From Sphingomonas rhizophila (GTDB lineage: Bacteria; Pseudomonadota; Alphaproteobacteria; Sphingomonadales; Sphingomonadaceae), in assembly GCF_014396585.1 (NCBI RefSeq), contig NZ_CP060717.1, positions 1 through 64,000 of the forward strand: DNA of 64,000 bases. Reading direction: 5' to 3'. The notes beneath the pieces are model-generated. The model did no database searches. It saw only the letters and a list, made by a program, of their open reading frames with translations, and was not told the DNA's origin. A program made the translations under genes and the position numbers. Below are positions 8,276 to 17,561 of the stretch, one piece after another (positions within the stretch are counted from its first letter, which is position 1; each line of letters opens with the position of its first letter).

Positions 8276-9315
8276 TTCGGTCCACCCTCCGGATCGAACA
8301 GGCCCGACTGACTGCCCGACGGTGGGTTCAGACCCAAATGGGTCCAGCCGCGGCCGTTGAGGCAGCGCCCTCGTGCCGTGCGGGCGATGAGGCCCAGCTG
8401 AATGAGATAAGGCTCGATGACGTCCTCGATCGTGTCGCGTGGCTCGCTGAGCCCCGCCGCCAGCGTCTCCACCCCGACCGGGCCGCCGTTGTAGAGTTCC
8501 GCGATCATCAGCAGATAGCGCCGGTCCATCGCGTCGAGGCCGAGCTTGTCGATTTCCAGCCGGCCGAGCGCGCGGTCGGCGACGGCCGCGTCGACCGTGT
8601 CGCTGCCCGCGGCATGGGCGAAGTCTCGCACCCGTCGCAACAGCCGGCCGGCGATGCGCGGCGTGCCGCGGCTTCGGCGGGCAACCTCGACCGCGCCGTC
8701 GTCGGTCAGATCGATGCCCAGCAGGCGGGAGGCCCGGCGAACGACCTGTTCCAGTTCCGCGACGGTGTAGAAGTTGAGGCGGACGGGAATGCCGAAGCGG
8801 TCGCGGAGCGGCGTCGTCAGCAGGCCCTGGCGCGTCGTCGCTCCGACCAAGGTGAATCGGGGCAGGTCGATGCGGACCGACCGGGCCGACGGACCCTCGC
8901 CGATCATCAGGTCGAGCGCGCGGTCCTCCATCGCCGGGTAGAGCACCTCCTCGACCGCTGGATTGAGGCGGTGAATTTCGTCGATGAACAGGACATCGCC
9001 GTCCTCGAGATTGGTCAGCAGGGCGGCAAGGTCGCCCGACTTGGCGATGACCGGGCCGGACGTGGCGCGGAAGCCGACGCCCATTTCGCGGGCGAGAATC
9101 CCGGCCAGCGTCGTCTTGCCAAGGCCCGGCGGCCCGAAGAACAGCACATGGTCCAGCGCCTCGCCGCGCGAACGGGCAGCGTTGACGAACACGCGGAGGT
9201 TCTCGCGCGCGGCCTGCTGGCCGACGAACTCGTCCAGGCTCTTGGGCCGAAGCGCCGCGTCGGCATCCTCGGCGGTGCGTTCCGGCGTGGTCAGTCGGGC
9301 GGGATCAGTGGCCAT
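8272..9315 (-). CDS. ruvB: Holliday junction branch migration helicase RuvB
   Basis: A 347-residue AAA+ motor. Walker A is [12 protein letters not shown], Walker B is FIDEIHRL, sensor 1 is VGATTR and the arginine-finger region is PLRDRFGIP; the C-terminal winged-helix domain contains [14 protein letters not shown]. RuvB hexamers drive branch migration on RuvA-bound Holliday junctions. The ATG at 9313-9315 (MATDPARL) is the family-like start. Usually ruvB follows ruvA directly; here about 4.7 kb of unrelated genes separates them, so ruvB must use its own promoter in 9316-9534. Confidence 0.97.
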   Translation of the reverse strand: MATDPARLTTPERTAEDADAALRPKSLDEFVGQQAARENLRVFVNAARSRGEALDHVLFFGPPGLGKTTLAGILAREMGVGFRATSGPVIAKSGDLAALLTNLEDGDVLFIDEIHRLNPAVEEVLYPAMEDRALDLMIGEGPSARSVRIDLPRFTLVGATTRQGLLTTPLRDRFGIPVRLNFYTVAELEQVVRRASRLLGIDLTDDGAVEVARRSRGTPRIAGRLLRRVRDFAHAAGSDTVDAAVADRALGRLEIDKLGLDAMDRRYLLMIAELYNGGPVGVETLAAGLSEPRDTIEDVIEPYLIQLGLIARTARGRCLNGRGWTHLGLNPPSGSQSGLFDPEGGPK

Positions 9316-9534
9316 TGAAAGCCCGGAAGTTCGCAAGGTTCGTACCAGGCAAGGGCCTAAAACGCCTCCTCCCCGACGATGGAGCGGCGGAGGGTCGCAG
9401 AGACGGGTGAACGGGGGAGGCGCGCATCAGTCGCATCATGGCGGAAAGCGCCGACCGAGGACAGAGGTTAAGCGCACCTCCCCGTGGGCTCGGCGGTTGG
9501 CAGTCGTGGAATACCAGAGAGCAATCGTCTGCCG

Positions 9535-10062
9535 TCACATCTGGAGTTTCGAGAAGTCGGAGCTTCGCTTCCAACTCTTGAACTGTTCGTATGCCGGGAG
9601 ATCGCCAGACGGTGGGAGGCGTTCCTGCATTCGTTCCGCGAGCCACTGCAGCCACTCGAACAGGCTCGGCCAGCCGAGCTCGCGCTGCTCCTCGACGTAC
9701 CGGCGCACCTTTCGCCAGCAAAGCAGTGTGGGGCCCCGGTAGAATTCCGCGAACATTCCGATGGGGACGTGGCCGCGGGCGACAAGGGGGCCGAGGCTTT
9801 CCAGCAGTGCCAGGGTGGCAAAGACGGCCTTGAAGTTCGAACCAAGCCGTTGCCGCAACTCGTCGCCGGAAAGATCGTCGGGAAGGCTGTGGAGCAATAG
9901 CAGGGCTTCCGCGCTTTCCGATGTCTGGAGAGGGCCTAGCAACTCGAGCCCGGCCTGGACTTCGCGTTGATTGCGCAGTTGCCGGAGCTGGACGAGACCG
10001 AACACGACGCCCACGACAACAGCGGTCGTCTCGATCAGCTGGAGGGCGAAACCTATGGTCAT
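9535..10062 (-). CDS. Hypothetical membrane-anchored protein, DUF4760-like
   Basis: A 175-residue protein with one N-terminal hydrophobic helix (about residues 5-27) immediately followed by the basic segment RQLRNQREVQAG, then a soluble helical domain. This layout resembles DUF4760-type small membrane proteins of unknown function. The ATG at 10060-10062 has a strong Shine-Dalgarno (GGGAGG) about five bases upstream, so it is preferred over the ATG 12 codons earlier. Its orientation opposes the amidohydrolase operon that starts at 10279. Confidence 0.7.
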   Translation of the reverse strand: MTIGFALQLIETTAVVVGVVFGLVQLRQLRNQREVQAGLELLGPLQTSESAEALLLLHSLPDDLSGDELRQRLGSNFKAVFATLALLESLGPLVARGHVPIGMFAEFYRGPTLLCWRKVRRYVEEQRELGWPSLFEWLQWLAERMQERLPPSGDLPAYEQFKSWKRSSDFSKLQM

Positions 10063-10278
10063 CCTGCCTCCCGGCTCTCCACTGCGACGCAGTTTCATCC
10101 TGAGACGAGGACGCGGTGATGTCCACTATTCGCCTGACGTGTTCGCAATTCGAAGGTGGGCAGGCGACCATGGGCTCGCCGCCCGCGAGGATGAACAGCG
10201 AGCGGGGGTTGCAAGACCCCAAAGGCGCGCTGGACCCGGCGCAGGCAACCGAACGGCGACCCGCCAGTTACGAACCCT

Positions 10279-11076
10279 ATGCCCAACCCGACCTCAGCCG
10301 ACCGGTGGTGGACGCTCACGCGCGGACCCGGACCGGTCATCGCGACTGCCATTCATGACGGACACGAGCTTCGGCCCGATGTCGCTCGGGCGATGGCGCT
10401 ATCGGAGGCGGACCGGTTGCGGGAAGAGGATCCGTTCACCGGCCAGGCCGTGACCGGCGTTTCGACGCATGTCATTGCCCATCGGTCGCGCTTCGAATTC
10501 GACCTCAACCGCGCGGCCCGCGATGCCGTCTACCGAACGCCCGAGCAAAGCTGGGGGCTGTTGGTGTGGAACGACCAGGCGAACGAGGACCTGTTCGAGG
10601 AGTCGCTGCGCATCCATGCCGCCTACTACCGGATGCTGGGCGCGTTGCTCGACGATGTCGTCGCCGAGCATGGCCGATTCGTGCTGATCGACGTCCACAG
10701 CTACAACCACCGACGCGACGGGCCGGACGGCGCCCCCACTCCGCAGGACAAGGCGCCAGACATCAACATCGGCACCTTTTCGATGCCGCGCGAACAATGG
10801 TCGTTCCTGCTCGACCCGCTGATGGAAGAGATGCGCGGCTTTGACTTCAACGGCCGGCACCTCGACGTGCGGGAGAACATCGCCTTCCAGGGCAAGGGCG
10901 AGCAGACCCGCTTCGCCCATGACCGCTACCCGGGGCAAGGATGCGCGATCGCCCTCGAGTTCAAGAAGTTCTTCATGGACGAGTGGACCGGCGCGCCGGA
11001 CGGGGGCGACCTGCGGGCGATGCGTGAGTTCATCACCTTCACGGCGCGAGCCGCCGCCAACTTGCTGCGGACCTGA
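10279..11076 (+). CDS. N-formylglutamate amidohydrolase family protein
   Basis: A 265-residue PF05013-type zinc amidohydrolase, a relative of M14-like carboxypeptidases. Family features include the N-terminal IHDGHELRP, the FDLNRAARD segment and the DVHSYNHRRDGPD block bearing likely zinc and catalytic residues. The classical reaction releases formate from N-formylglutamate in histidine degradation, but no hut genes are present. The gene is instead first in a three-gene operon with a QEGLA protein and an ATP-grasp ligase, so a different amide or peptide substrate is likely. Its TGA shares one base with the next ATG (TGATG), indicating translational coupling. Confidence 0.87.
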   Translation: MPNPTSADRWWTLTRGPGPVIATAIHDGHELRPDVARAMALSEADRLREEDPFTGQAVTGVSTHVIAHRSRFEFDLNRAARDAVYRTPEQSWGLLVWNDQANEDLFEESLRIHAAYYRMLGALLDDVVAEHGRFVLIDVHSYNHRRDGPDGAPTPQDKAPDINIGTFSMPREQWSFLLDPLMEEMRGFDFNGRHLDVRENIAFQGKGEQTRFAHDRYPGQGCAIALEFKKFFMDEWTGAPDGGDLRAMREFITFTARAAANLLRT

Positions 11077-12920
11077 TGGCCAGCCTCGCCGACAAACAGG
11101 ATCAGCTGATGGCGAACGACGGACCGCGGCGCCGGAAGGTCGGTGAAACCGGCCGGATGCACCTCGATCGCCGGCTCCCGTTCCTGGTCGTTCACCGGCG
11201 AGCCGCTGGCGAGCCGCTTGCCCACAGCCTGGCCCGCCGCGTGGCGCTCAACAGTCCGGCCTATATCGTCTGGGACGAGGGCCCGGACGATGCCAGGGCC
11301 CTTGCCTTGCTCGACCGGTTGGCGGTCGAGTTGGGCGAGCCCAACCAGCCGCTGCTGGTGCTCGCGATCGAGGACCTGCAACAATCGCCGGAAAGCGAGG
11401 AGAGCGCCGAGCTGACGCCGTTCGTCGCCGTCGTTTCGTCCGGAGAGACCGGCCACGACGCACACGCGACCAAGGCACTCGTCGAGGCGCTGGAATCCGT
11501 GGCGATCGACCTGCGGTCGCCCAGGGTCGTCAAGCAGACATTGCCGCCCGAGCATTGGCTTCGGGGCGCCCTGTCGGACGAAGCAGCGGTGACCGTGCCG
11601 CTGCTGGTCAGCCTTCCGCGCATCCACCTCCGCGAGGATGGCGGCGTCTATCCCCAGGTGGCGCATGAGCTTGCCGTGGCGTGCGGCGATGCGCTGTTGC
11701 GGGCGGCGTGCGCGTACATCGAATCGACGGTGGGTAACCCGCCGGCTCATTATCGCTCGCTGGGGCGGCGCGCCTACCTCAAGGCCGCGCTCCGCGCCGA
11801 CGAAAAGCTCGCGCGGATTGCCGGCAGCTTCGACTTCCTGCTGTCCGTGTCGCCAATCAACGCCACCGCTGCACTCGAAAAGTTCGTTGCCGATGGGGAG
11901 GAGGTCGCTCCCGACTTCCGCTACCGGCCGCTGACCATCGATCCCGACACGGTCAAGCGGCGGCTCTACAACCTCGATTTCTCACGCCTCGAAGATCCGC
12001 TGCTGGAACGGCTGTTCGCCGCCAAGCGGCACGAAATCGATGCGCAGCTGACGATGCTGGCGACCCGCAACACGCCGGCCTTCCGCCCGGCCAGCCTTTT
12101 CCTCTATGGCGCGGTGCCGAAGACCCTGCTCGACGATGCCCGGCATGTGCTGGCCATGGCGAGGGGACGGCGCGTCGGCGGCGAGATGGTCGGAGCACCG
12201 GTCATCGCCGCCGCAGCGCGCGACCTGATCGGGCACTACAACCGACCGGACGCGCCGTTCGACGCGGCGGTGGAGATCCGCGACGACGTTTCCGGCCTGA
12301 TGGTGACCGGCAACAAATTGCTGGTCGGCACCGAAACGAGCATGCTGGCAAGCCGGCTGGACGCCCTGTTGTCCCACGAGGTGTCGACCCACCTCCTCAC
12401 CTACATCAACGGCAACGCCCAGGGCCTGTCGATCTTCCGCACCGGGCTTGCGAAGTATGAGGGCATCCAGGAGGGCCTCGGCGTCTTCGCGGAATGGGCG
12501 GTGGGCGGCCTCACCAGCACGCGCATCCGGCTGCTCGCCGCGCGGGTGGTCGCGGTCGACGCCATGCAGCACGGGGCGGAATTCATGGACACCTACCGCC
12601 TGCTTCGGCGGGACCATGGTTATTCCATTGCCGGGGCGTTCGGGCTGGCGACCCGGGTCCACCGCTCCGGCGGGCTGGCCAAGGACGCCATCTACCTCGA
12701 GGGATTCCGCGCAGTCATCGACCATGTCGCGGCGGGCCATACGCTGACCCCGTTCTGGCTGGGCAAGATCGCTCGTACCGACCTTCCCGCGATCGAGGAA
12801 CTGCTGCAGCGCGGCCTCGTTCACGCCCCGAGATTCCTCCCTGCCTATCTCGATCGACCAGACGTCCAGCAGCGCATCCGGCAGATCAAGGCCGGCGTGG
12901 GGCTGGACCGACTACTCTAG
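11076..12920 (+). CDS. QEGLA-motif protein (DUF1704 / TIGR02421), putative metallocarboxypeptidase
   Basis: A 614-residue cytoplasmic protein. The C-terminal half contains HEVSTH at about residues 434-439, an HExxTH-type zinc site, and IQEGLGVFAEW beginning near residue 464, giving the third ligand region and the QEGLA-family name ('flavohemoglobin expression-modulating QEGLA motif protein'). The same domain occurs in the eukaryotic tubulin detyrosinase MATCAP, so a carboxypeptidase removing C-terminal residues is a reasonable inference; the bacterial substrate is unknown. An alternative start at 11109 (MANDGPRRRK) exists, but the TGATG junction favours 11076. Confidence 0.85.
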   Translation: MASLADKQDQLMANDGPRRRKVGETGRMHLDRRLPFLVVHRRAAGEPLAHSLARRVALNSPAYIVWDEGPDDARALALLDRLAVELGEPNQPLLVLAIEDLQQSPESEESAELTPFVAVVSSGETGHDAHATKALVEALESVAIDLRSPRVVKQTLPPEHWLRGALSDEAAVTVPLLVSLPRIHLREDGGVYPQVAHELAVACGDALLRAACAYIESTVGNPPAHYRSLGRRAYLKAALRADEKLARIAGSFDFLLSVSPINATAALEKFVADGEEVAPDFRYRPLTIDPDTVKRRLYNLDFSRLEDPLLERLFAAKRHEIDAQLTMLATRNTPAFRPASLFLYGAVPKTLLDDARHVLAMARGRRVGGEMVGAPVIAAAARDLIGHYNRPDAPFDAAVEIRDDVSGLMVTGNKLLVGTETSMLASRLDALLSHEVSTHLLTYINGNAQGLSIFRTGLAKYEGIQEGLGVFAEWAVGGLTSTRIRLLAARVVAVDAMQHGAEFMDTYRLLRRDHGYSIAGAFGLATRVHRSGGLAKDAIYLEGFRAVIDHVAAGHTLTPFWLGKIARTDLPAIEELLQRGLVHAPRFLPAYLDRPDVQQRIRQIKAGVGLDRLL

Positions 12921-12936
12921 GAATAAGGGCCACCCG

Positions 12937-13983
12937 ATGCGCATTGCCTTCTTCGTCAACGATATTGCGACCGAATTCGCCGGCTACACCACCACGGTCC
13001 TGGCTCACCAGGCGGCGATGCGCGGGCATGACGTCATGTACATCACCCCGTCCGATTTCATGATGGAACGGGACGACAGCCTGCGGGCGCACGTTCGCCA
13101 GATGCCGAAGAAGAAATGGGGAAGCCGCGAGGCCTTCTTCGACGCTCTCCAGGCGACCAAGACCACCGCCGAAGCCGTCAACCTCAAGGACGTCGACGTG
13201 CTGTGGCTACGGTCCGACCCGTCGCTCGACGCGACCACCGAACCGTGGCGGGCGGAGGCCGGGATCCTGTTCGGCCGCGAAGCGATCAAGCGCGGGGTCC
13301 TGGTGCTCAACGACCCGGACAGTCTGGGCCGGGCGATCAACAAGCTGTATTTCCAGAGCTTTCCCGAAGAAGCGCGGGCGGAAACGATCATCACCCGCGA
13401 CGAACGCGACATCAAGGCGTTCGCCAAGGCCCACAAGAACAACGTCATCCTGAAACCGCTGCAGGGGTCGGGCGGGTCGGGCGTGTTCAAGCTCGACAGT
13501 GAAAGCGCCGGCAACCTCAACCAGATGATCGAGGCGATCGGCCGCGACGGCTACATCATCTGCCAGGCCTATATCCCGGCGGCGAAGAAGGGTGATATCC
13601 GGCTGTTCCTGATGAACGGCCAACCACTCGAGGTGGACGGCAAATATGCGGCGCTGCGCCGGGTCGCCGCCAAGGACGATATCCGTTCCAACATCCACGC
13701 CGGCGGCAAGGCCGAGGCGGTGGACATCGGCAAGGTCGAGCTGCGCGTCGCCGAGATCATCCGGCCCAAGCTGATCGCCGACGGCATGTTCCTCGTCGGG
13801 ATCGACATCGTCGGCGACAAAATCCTTGAAGTGAACGTGTTCTCGCCGGGCAATCTCAAAAGCTGTTCGACGCTCGCCGGGGTCGATTTTTCGGAAACGA
13901 TCATCAAGTCCGTCGAACGCAAGGTCGAGATCGCCGCCGACTACAACCACAGCTTCGACAACCGGCATCTGGCGATGCTGTAG
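12937..13983 (+). CDS. ATP-grasp ligase, glutathione-synthetase-like
   Basis: A 348-residue protein with a glutathione synthetase-like N-terminal domain (MRIAFFVNDI) and an ATP-grasp domain carrying the glycine-rich loop ILKPLQGSGGSGVF and the metal-binding GDIRLFLMNG and ILEVNVFSPGN segments. Such enzymes join a carboxylate to an amine through an acyl-phosphate. It is 16 bases downstream of the QEGLA gene and clearly part of that operon. It is too divergent from GshB, in context and apparent sequence, to assign glutathione synthesis with confidence; ligation of an amino acid to a peptide or small molecule is equally possible. Confidence 0.82.
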   Translation: MRIAFFVNDIATEFAGYTTTVLAHQAAMRGHDVMYITPSDFMMERDDSLRAHVRQMPKKKWGSREAFFDALQATKTTAEAVNLKDVDVLWLRSDPSLDATTEPWRAEAGILFGREAIKRGVLVLNDPDSLGRAINKLYFQSFPEEARAETIITRDERDIKAFAKAHKNNVILKPLQGSGGSGVFKLDSESAGNLNQMIEAIGRDGYIICQAYIPAAKKGDIRLFLMNGQPLEVDGKYAALRRVAAKDDIRSNIHAGGKAEAVDIGKVELRVAEIIRPKLIADGMFLVGIDIVGDKILEVNVFSPGNLKSCSTLAGVDFSETIIKSVERKVEIAADYNHSFDNRHLAML

Positions 13984-14014
13984 GTTGCGGGAGTGGGCGC
14001 CTGTGCGCGTTCCG

Positions 14015-14611
14015 CTACTTCGCCGCCTTGCGCAGTGCCAGGCGGACGAGGGCGTCGAGCGTCGCGCCGTCGCCCAAATCTTCGACCGCCGCCGCCACTG
14101 CGGCGCTGGCATCGGCGGGCTTGAAGCCGAGGTTGGCGAGCGCCGACAGCGCGTCCTGCGCATTGCCGCCGCGCGGCGCGGGCGAGCCGGCGGCACCGGC
14201 CAGCGCCGGGCTCCCCATCTTGCCGGCGAGCTCGTTGACGATGCGCTGGGCGAGCTTGGGCCCGACGCCGTTGGCGCGGGCGACCATCGCCTTGTCGCCG
14301 CGCGAGACCGCGCCGGCGAGTTCCGCCGGATCGAGCACCGACAGGATGGCAAGCGCGACCCGACCGCCCACCCCCTGCACGCTCGTCAGCTGGCGAAACG
14401 CCTCTCGCTCGCCGGCCGAGCCGAACGCGAACAGGGTCATCGAATCCTCGCGCACCTGAAGTTCGGTCAGCAGCGTGACGGCGCAGCCCTCCGGGCCGAT
14501 GGCGTCGAGCGTCCGGCTGCTCGCCTGCACCAGATAGCCGACGCCGCCGACGTCGACGATGGCGTGGTCGGCAGCGGTTTCAAGCAGGGTTCCGGCAAGG
14601 CGCGCGATCAT
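14015..14611 (-). CDS. ruvA: Holliday junction DNA-binding protein RuvA
   Basis: A 198-residue protein with the OB-fold start MIARLAGTL, the helix-hairpin-helix region ([16 protein letters not shown] and [16 protein letters not shown]), and a short C-terminal RuvB-binding domain ([12 protein letters not shown]). The ATG at 14609-14611 is the family start; open frame further upstream overlaps the divergent hydrolase control region. RuvA clamps four-way junctions and recruits RuvB. Here it is a solitary gene, with the hydrolase gene lying between it and ruvC. Confidence 0.96.
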   Translation of the reverse strand: MIARLAGTLLETAADHAIVDVGGVGYLVQASSRTLDAIGPEGCAVTLLTELQVREDSMTLFAFGSAGEREAFRQLTSVQGVGGRVALAILSVLDPAELAGAVSRGDKAMVARANGVGPKLAQRIVNELAGKMGSPALAGAAGSPAPRGGNAQDALSALANLGFKPADASAAVAAAVEDLGDGATLDALVRLALRKAAK

Positions 14612-14728
14612 TTCACCAACGCCTAGCGGGAAGCCGCACCGATGGGAACGTGGTATGATCCCGGGGCGGGGGAAGTGGCCTCGCGAGTCGCCTGCGTTGC
14701 GTCGGTTCCAGCAACGGAGATCACCGCC

Positions 14729-15613
14729 ATGCCCACCATCATCACCCGCGACGGTACCGAGATATTCTACAAGGACTGGGGACCGAAAGACGCCCAGCCG
14801 ATCGTGTTCCACCACGGGTGGCCGCTCAGCGCCGACGACTGGGACAACCAGATGCTCTTCTTTCTAGGCAAGGGATTCCGGGTCATCGCCCACGATCGCC
14901 GCGGTCACGGCCGGTCGAGCCAGACCGATAGCGGCAACGAGATGGATACCTACGCCGCCGACGTCGCCGAGTTGGCGGCGCGGCTCGACCTTCGCGATGC
15001 CATTCACATCGGTCATTCCACCGGCGGTGGCGAAGTGGCCCGATATGTCGCGCGGGCCGAGCCGGGCCGGGTGGCGAAGGCCGTTCTGATCGGCGCGGTC
15101 CCACCGGTCATGGTCAAGTCGGACAAGAACCCCGGCGGGACGCCGATCGAGGCGTTCGACGGCTATCGGGCCGCGCTCGCCGCCAACCGCGCCCAGCTGT
15201 ACATCGACGTGCCGACGGGACCTTTCTACGGCTACAACCGGCCCGGCGCGGTCGTCAGCCAGGGCGTCATCGACAATTGGTGGCGGCAGGGGATGATGGG
15301 CGGGACCAAGGCCCACTACGACTGCATCAAGGCGTTCAGCGAGACCGACTTCACCGACGACCTGAAGGCGATCGAAGTGCCGGTGCTGGTGATGCACGGT
15401 GACGACGACCAGATCGTACCCTACGCGGATTCGGCGCCGCTTTCGGCCGCTCTACTGAAGCACGGGAAGCTGAAGACCTATCCCGGCCTGCCCCACGGCA
15501 TGTGCACGACCCACGCCGACATCATCAACGCCGACCTCTTGGAATTTATTCGCGGCGAAGAGACTGCACCGGAGGACAAGATTGTCATCCACCTGACGGC
15601 GGAGCCCGCCTAG
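14729..15613 (+). CDS. Alpha/beta hydrolase of the cofactor-free haloperoxidase/esterase type
   Basis: A 294-residue alpha/beta hydrolase. The oxyanion segment [12 protein letters not shown], nucleophile elbow GHSTGGGE, acid GDDDQIVPY and histidine region [12 protein letters not shown] match the bacterial chloroperoxidase/arylesterase (perhydrolase) group. These enzymes hydrolyse esters and can form peracids; halogenation is usually secondary. The ATG at 14729 has GGAGA eight bases upstream and gives the family N-terminus [17 protein letters not shown]. It has about 20 extra C-terminal residues relative to many homologues. It sits between ruvA and ruvC on the opposite strand and its stop overlaps that of ruvC. 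Confidence 0.87.
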   Translation: MPTIITRDGTEIFYKDWGPKDAQPIVFHHGWPLSADDWDNQMLFFLGKGFRVIAHDRRGHGRSSQTDSGNEMDTYAADVAELAARLDLRDAIHIGHSTGGGEVARYVARAEPGRVAKAVLIGAVPPVMVKSDKNPGGTPIEAFDGYRAALAANRAQLYIDVPTGPFYGYNRPGAVVSQGVIDNWWRQGMMGGTKAHYDCIKAFSETDFTDDLKAIEVPVLVMHGDDDQIVPYADSAPLSAALLKHGKLKTYPGLPHGMCTTHADIINADLLEFIRGEETAPEDKIVIHLTAEPA

Positions 15614-16101
15614 CGCAGGCCGCAATGACCGCTGGCGAGGTGGTGGGCGTGCGTGATCGCCACCGCCAGCGCGTCCGCCGCGTCGGGTCCGGCGGGCTTG
15701 CAGCCGGGCAGCAGGCGCTGGACCATGGCGTGAACCTGCGACTTGTCGGCGCCGCCGGTGCCGACCACCGCCTTCTTGACCAGTGTCGGCGCATATTCGC
15801 CGACGTCGATACCGGCGCGAGCGGCGCACATCAGCGCGACGCCGCGGGCGTGGCTGAGCTTCAGCGTCGATTGCGGGTTCTTGTTGACGAACACCTCCTC
15901 GACCGCGGCGGCGGCGGGGGCATGATCGGCCAGCAGCGCCTCCAACTGGCTGGCGAGATGGGACAAGCGCCGCGGCAGCGGTTCGCTCGCGTCGGTCTTC
16001 AGCTGCCCGTTGGCCACATGGCTCAACCGATTGCCCTCGGCGCGGATGAGCCCCCAGCCGGTCGTGCCGAGGCCGGGGTCGAGTCCGAGGATGAGGGTCA
16101 G
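15610..16101 (-). CDS. ruvC: Crossover junction endodeoxyribonuclease RuvC, probable CTG start
   Basis: RuvC resolves Holliday junctions by paired nicks. The frame holds the acidic catalytic residues of the RNase H fold: [13 protein letters not shown] near the N-terminus, the VEEVFVN region, and the C-terminal [15 protein letters not shown]. No ATG, GTG or TTG lies near the expected start; the only open alternatives are deep inside yebC. A CTG at 16099-16101 overlaps the yebC TGA in a CTGA arrangement and gives a 163-residue product starting one or two residues before LILGLDPG, the normal length. Translation is probably coupled to yebC. Confidence 0.88.
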   Translation of the reverse strand: MTLILGLDPGLGTTGWGLIRAEGNRLSHVANGQLKTDASEPLPRRLSHLASQLEALLADHAPAAAAVEEVFVNKNPQSTLKLSHARGVALMCAARAGIDVGEYAPTLVKKAVVGTGGADKSQVHAMVQRLLPGCKPAGPDAADALAVAITHAHHLASGHCGLR

Positions 16102-16841
16102 CCCAGCTTCTCCAAGTCGGCGTCGCTGATGTCGTAGTTGCCCCAGACCGTCTGGACGTCGTCGTCGTCTTCGAGCGCGTCGACCAGTTTCATCAAGGTT
16201 GCGACATCGTCGCCGGTGACGGTGACCTCCAGGTTTGGCTTCCACGCGAGCTTGACTGCTTCCGCCGGGCCGAGCGCGCTTTCCAGTGTCTTGGCGACGT
16301 CGTGCATGCCGTCCTGCTGGGTCCAGATCTGGTGGCCGTCCTCGTCGGACTGGACGTCGTCGGCGCCCGCCTCGATCGCGGCTTCCATCACCTTGTCCTC
16401 GTCGCCCGCCGCGGCCGGATATTCGATCAGGCCGAGCCGTTCGAAACCGTGCGCGACCGAACCTGACGCGCCGAGATTGCCGCCGTTCTTGGAAAAGGCG
16501 GTGCGGACGTTGGTCGCGGTGCGGTTGCGGTTGTCGGTCAGCGCCTCGACGATGATCGCGACGCCGCCCGGGCCATAGCCCTCGTAACGAACTTCCTCGT
16601 AATTTTCGGCATCGCCCTTCGACGCCTTGTCGATCGACCGCTGGATATTGTCCTTCGGCATCGACTGCGCCTTGGCGGCATTGACCGCTGCGCGCAGGCG
16701 CGGGTTCATGTCCGGATCGGGCAGCCCCATCTTCGCCGCGACGGTGATTTCGCGCGACAGCTTGGAGAACATGCCCGAGCGCTTCTTATCCTGAGCGCCC
16801 TTGCGGTGCATGATGTTCTTGAATTTGGAATGGCCGGCCAT
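16098..16841 (-). CDS. yebC: YebC/PmpR family protein
   Basis: A 247-residue protein with the family N-terminus [18 protein letters not shown] and the conserved [20 protein letters not shown] block. YebC proteins have been described as transcriptional regulators (PmpR) and, more recently, as ribosome-associated factors helping translation of proline stretches. It is commonly found upstream of ruvC, as here, with the stop overlapping the ruvC start. Confidence 0.96.
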   Translation of the reverse strand: MAGHSKFKNIMHRKGAQDKKRSGMFSKLSREITVAAKMGLPDPDMNPRLRAAVNAAKAQSMPKDNIQRSIDKASKGDAENYEEVRYEGYGPGGVAIIVEALTDNRNRTATNVRTAFSKNGGNLGASGSVAHGFERLGLIEYPAAAGDEDKVMEAAIEAGADDVQSDEDGHQIWTQQDGMHDVAKTLESALGPAEAVKLAWKPNLEVTVTGDDVATLMKLVDALEDDDDVQTVWGNYDISDADLEKLG

Positions 16842-16845
16842 CGTG

Positions 16846-17166
16846 TCAGCCCAGCTTGACCGCGGTGCCCGACGCCGAAACCATCAGCATCGATCCGGTC
16901 TTGCCCAGCACTTCATAGTCGAGGTCGATAGCGATGACCGCGTCGGCGCCGATGTCCTGCGCCTCTGCCTGCAATTCGCTCAGCGCCTGATGGCGCGCAT
17001 CGCGAAGCGCGTTCTCGTAGGCGCCTGAGCGGCCCCCGACGATGTCGCGCACCGAGGCGAAGATGTCTGAAAAGATGTTGGCGCCGACGATGACCTCGCC
17101 GGTGACGATGCCAAGGTAGGTGCGGACCTGCCGCCCTTCGATCGTCGAGGTGGTGGTGAGGATCAT
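16846..17166 (-). CDS. YbjQ / UPF0145 family protein
   Basis: A 106-residue protein matching the YbjQ heavy-metal-binding-domain family: early [19 protein letters not shown], central [14 protein letters not shown], and [16 protein letters not shown]. Members form pentameric rings; their function is unknown despite the historical metal-binding label. It lies four bases upstream of yebC and is probably in the same transcription unit. Confidence 0.9.
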   Translation of the reverse strand: MILTTTSTIEGRQVRTYLGIVTGEVIVGANIFSDIFASVRDIVGGRSGAYENALRDARHQALSELQAEAQDIGADAVIAIDLDYEVLGKTGSMLMVSASGTAVKLG

Positions 17167-17184
17167 CGTCAGGCCTCCAGTTGC

Positions 17185-17427
17185 TTAGGCAAGCCCAAGG
17201 GCGTTGCGATAGGTTTCGAGCAGCGCATCGGCTTCGTCGCGGGCGTGCTTTTCCATCCGGCGCAGGCGGACGATGGCGCGCATCGTCTTGGTGTCATAGC
17301 CGTTGGCCTTGGCCTCGGCATAGACGTCCTTCACGTCGTCGGCGATGCCCTTCTTCTCTTCCTCGAGCCGCTCGATCCGTTCGATGAACAGCCGCAGCTG
17401 ATCCGCCGCGACATTGCCTTCACTCAT
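17185..17427 (-). CDS. DUF2312 / GapR-like nucleoid-associated protein
   Basis: An 80-residue, highly helical protein with the DUF2312 pattern: [20 protein letters not shown] followed by [20 protein letters not shown]. In Caulobacter the homologue GapR clamps overtwisted DNA ahead of replication and transcription and is needed for chromosome replication. The ATG at 17425-17427 gives the normal start. It is divergent from pyk. Confidence 0.92.
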   Translation of the reverse strand: MSEGNVAADQLRLFIERIERLEEEKKGIADDVKDVYAEAKANGYDTKTMRAIVRLRRMEKHARDEADALLETYRNALGLA

Positions 17428-17561
17428 GTCATTCCCCGCTGGTTCGGCGAATCCGCCGTTAATGGTCGGCGATGCTCCTAGGCGAGGCATTTCAATGGCT
17501 CAACCCGGTTGAACGGGTCGCCAGAGCGGCTATGGCGGCTCCCGCAACAGACGAGGTGATC

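Noticed and set aside
8188..9318. 376-codon plus-strand open frame
   Set aside because: Antisense to ruvB, which has all AAA+ motifs; no independent ribosome site or domain.
14729..15613. Calling the alpha/beta hydrolase a true chloroperoxidase working with the flavin halogenase
   Set aside because: Cofactor-free haloperoxidases are mainly esterases, and the two genes are 23 kb apart in unrelated contexts.
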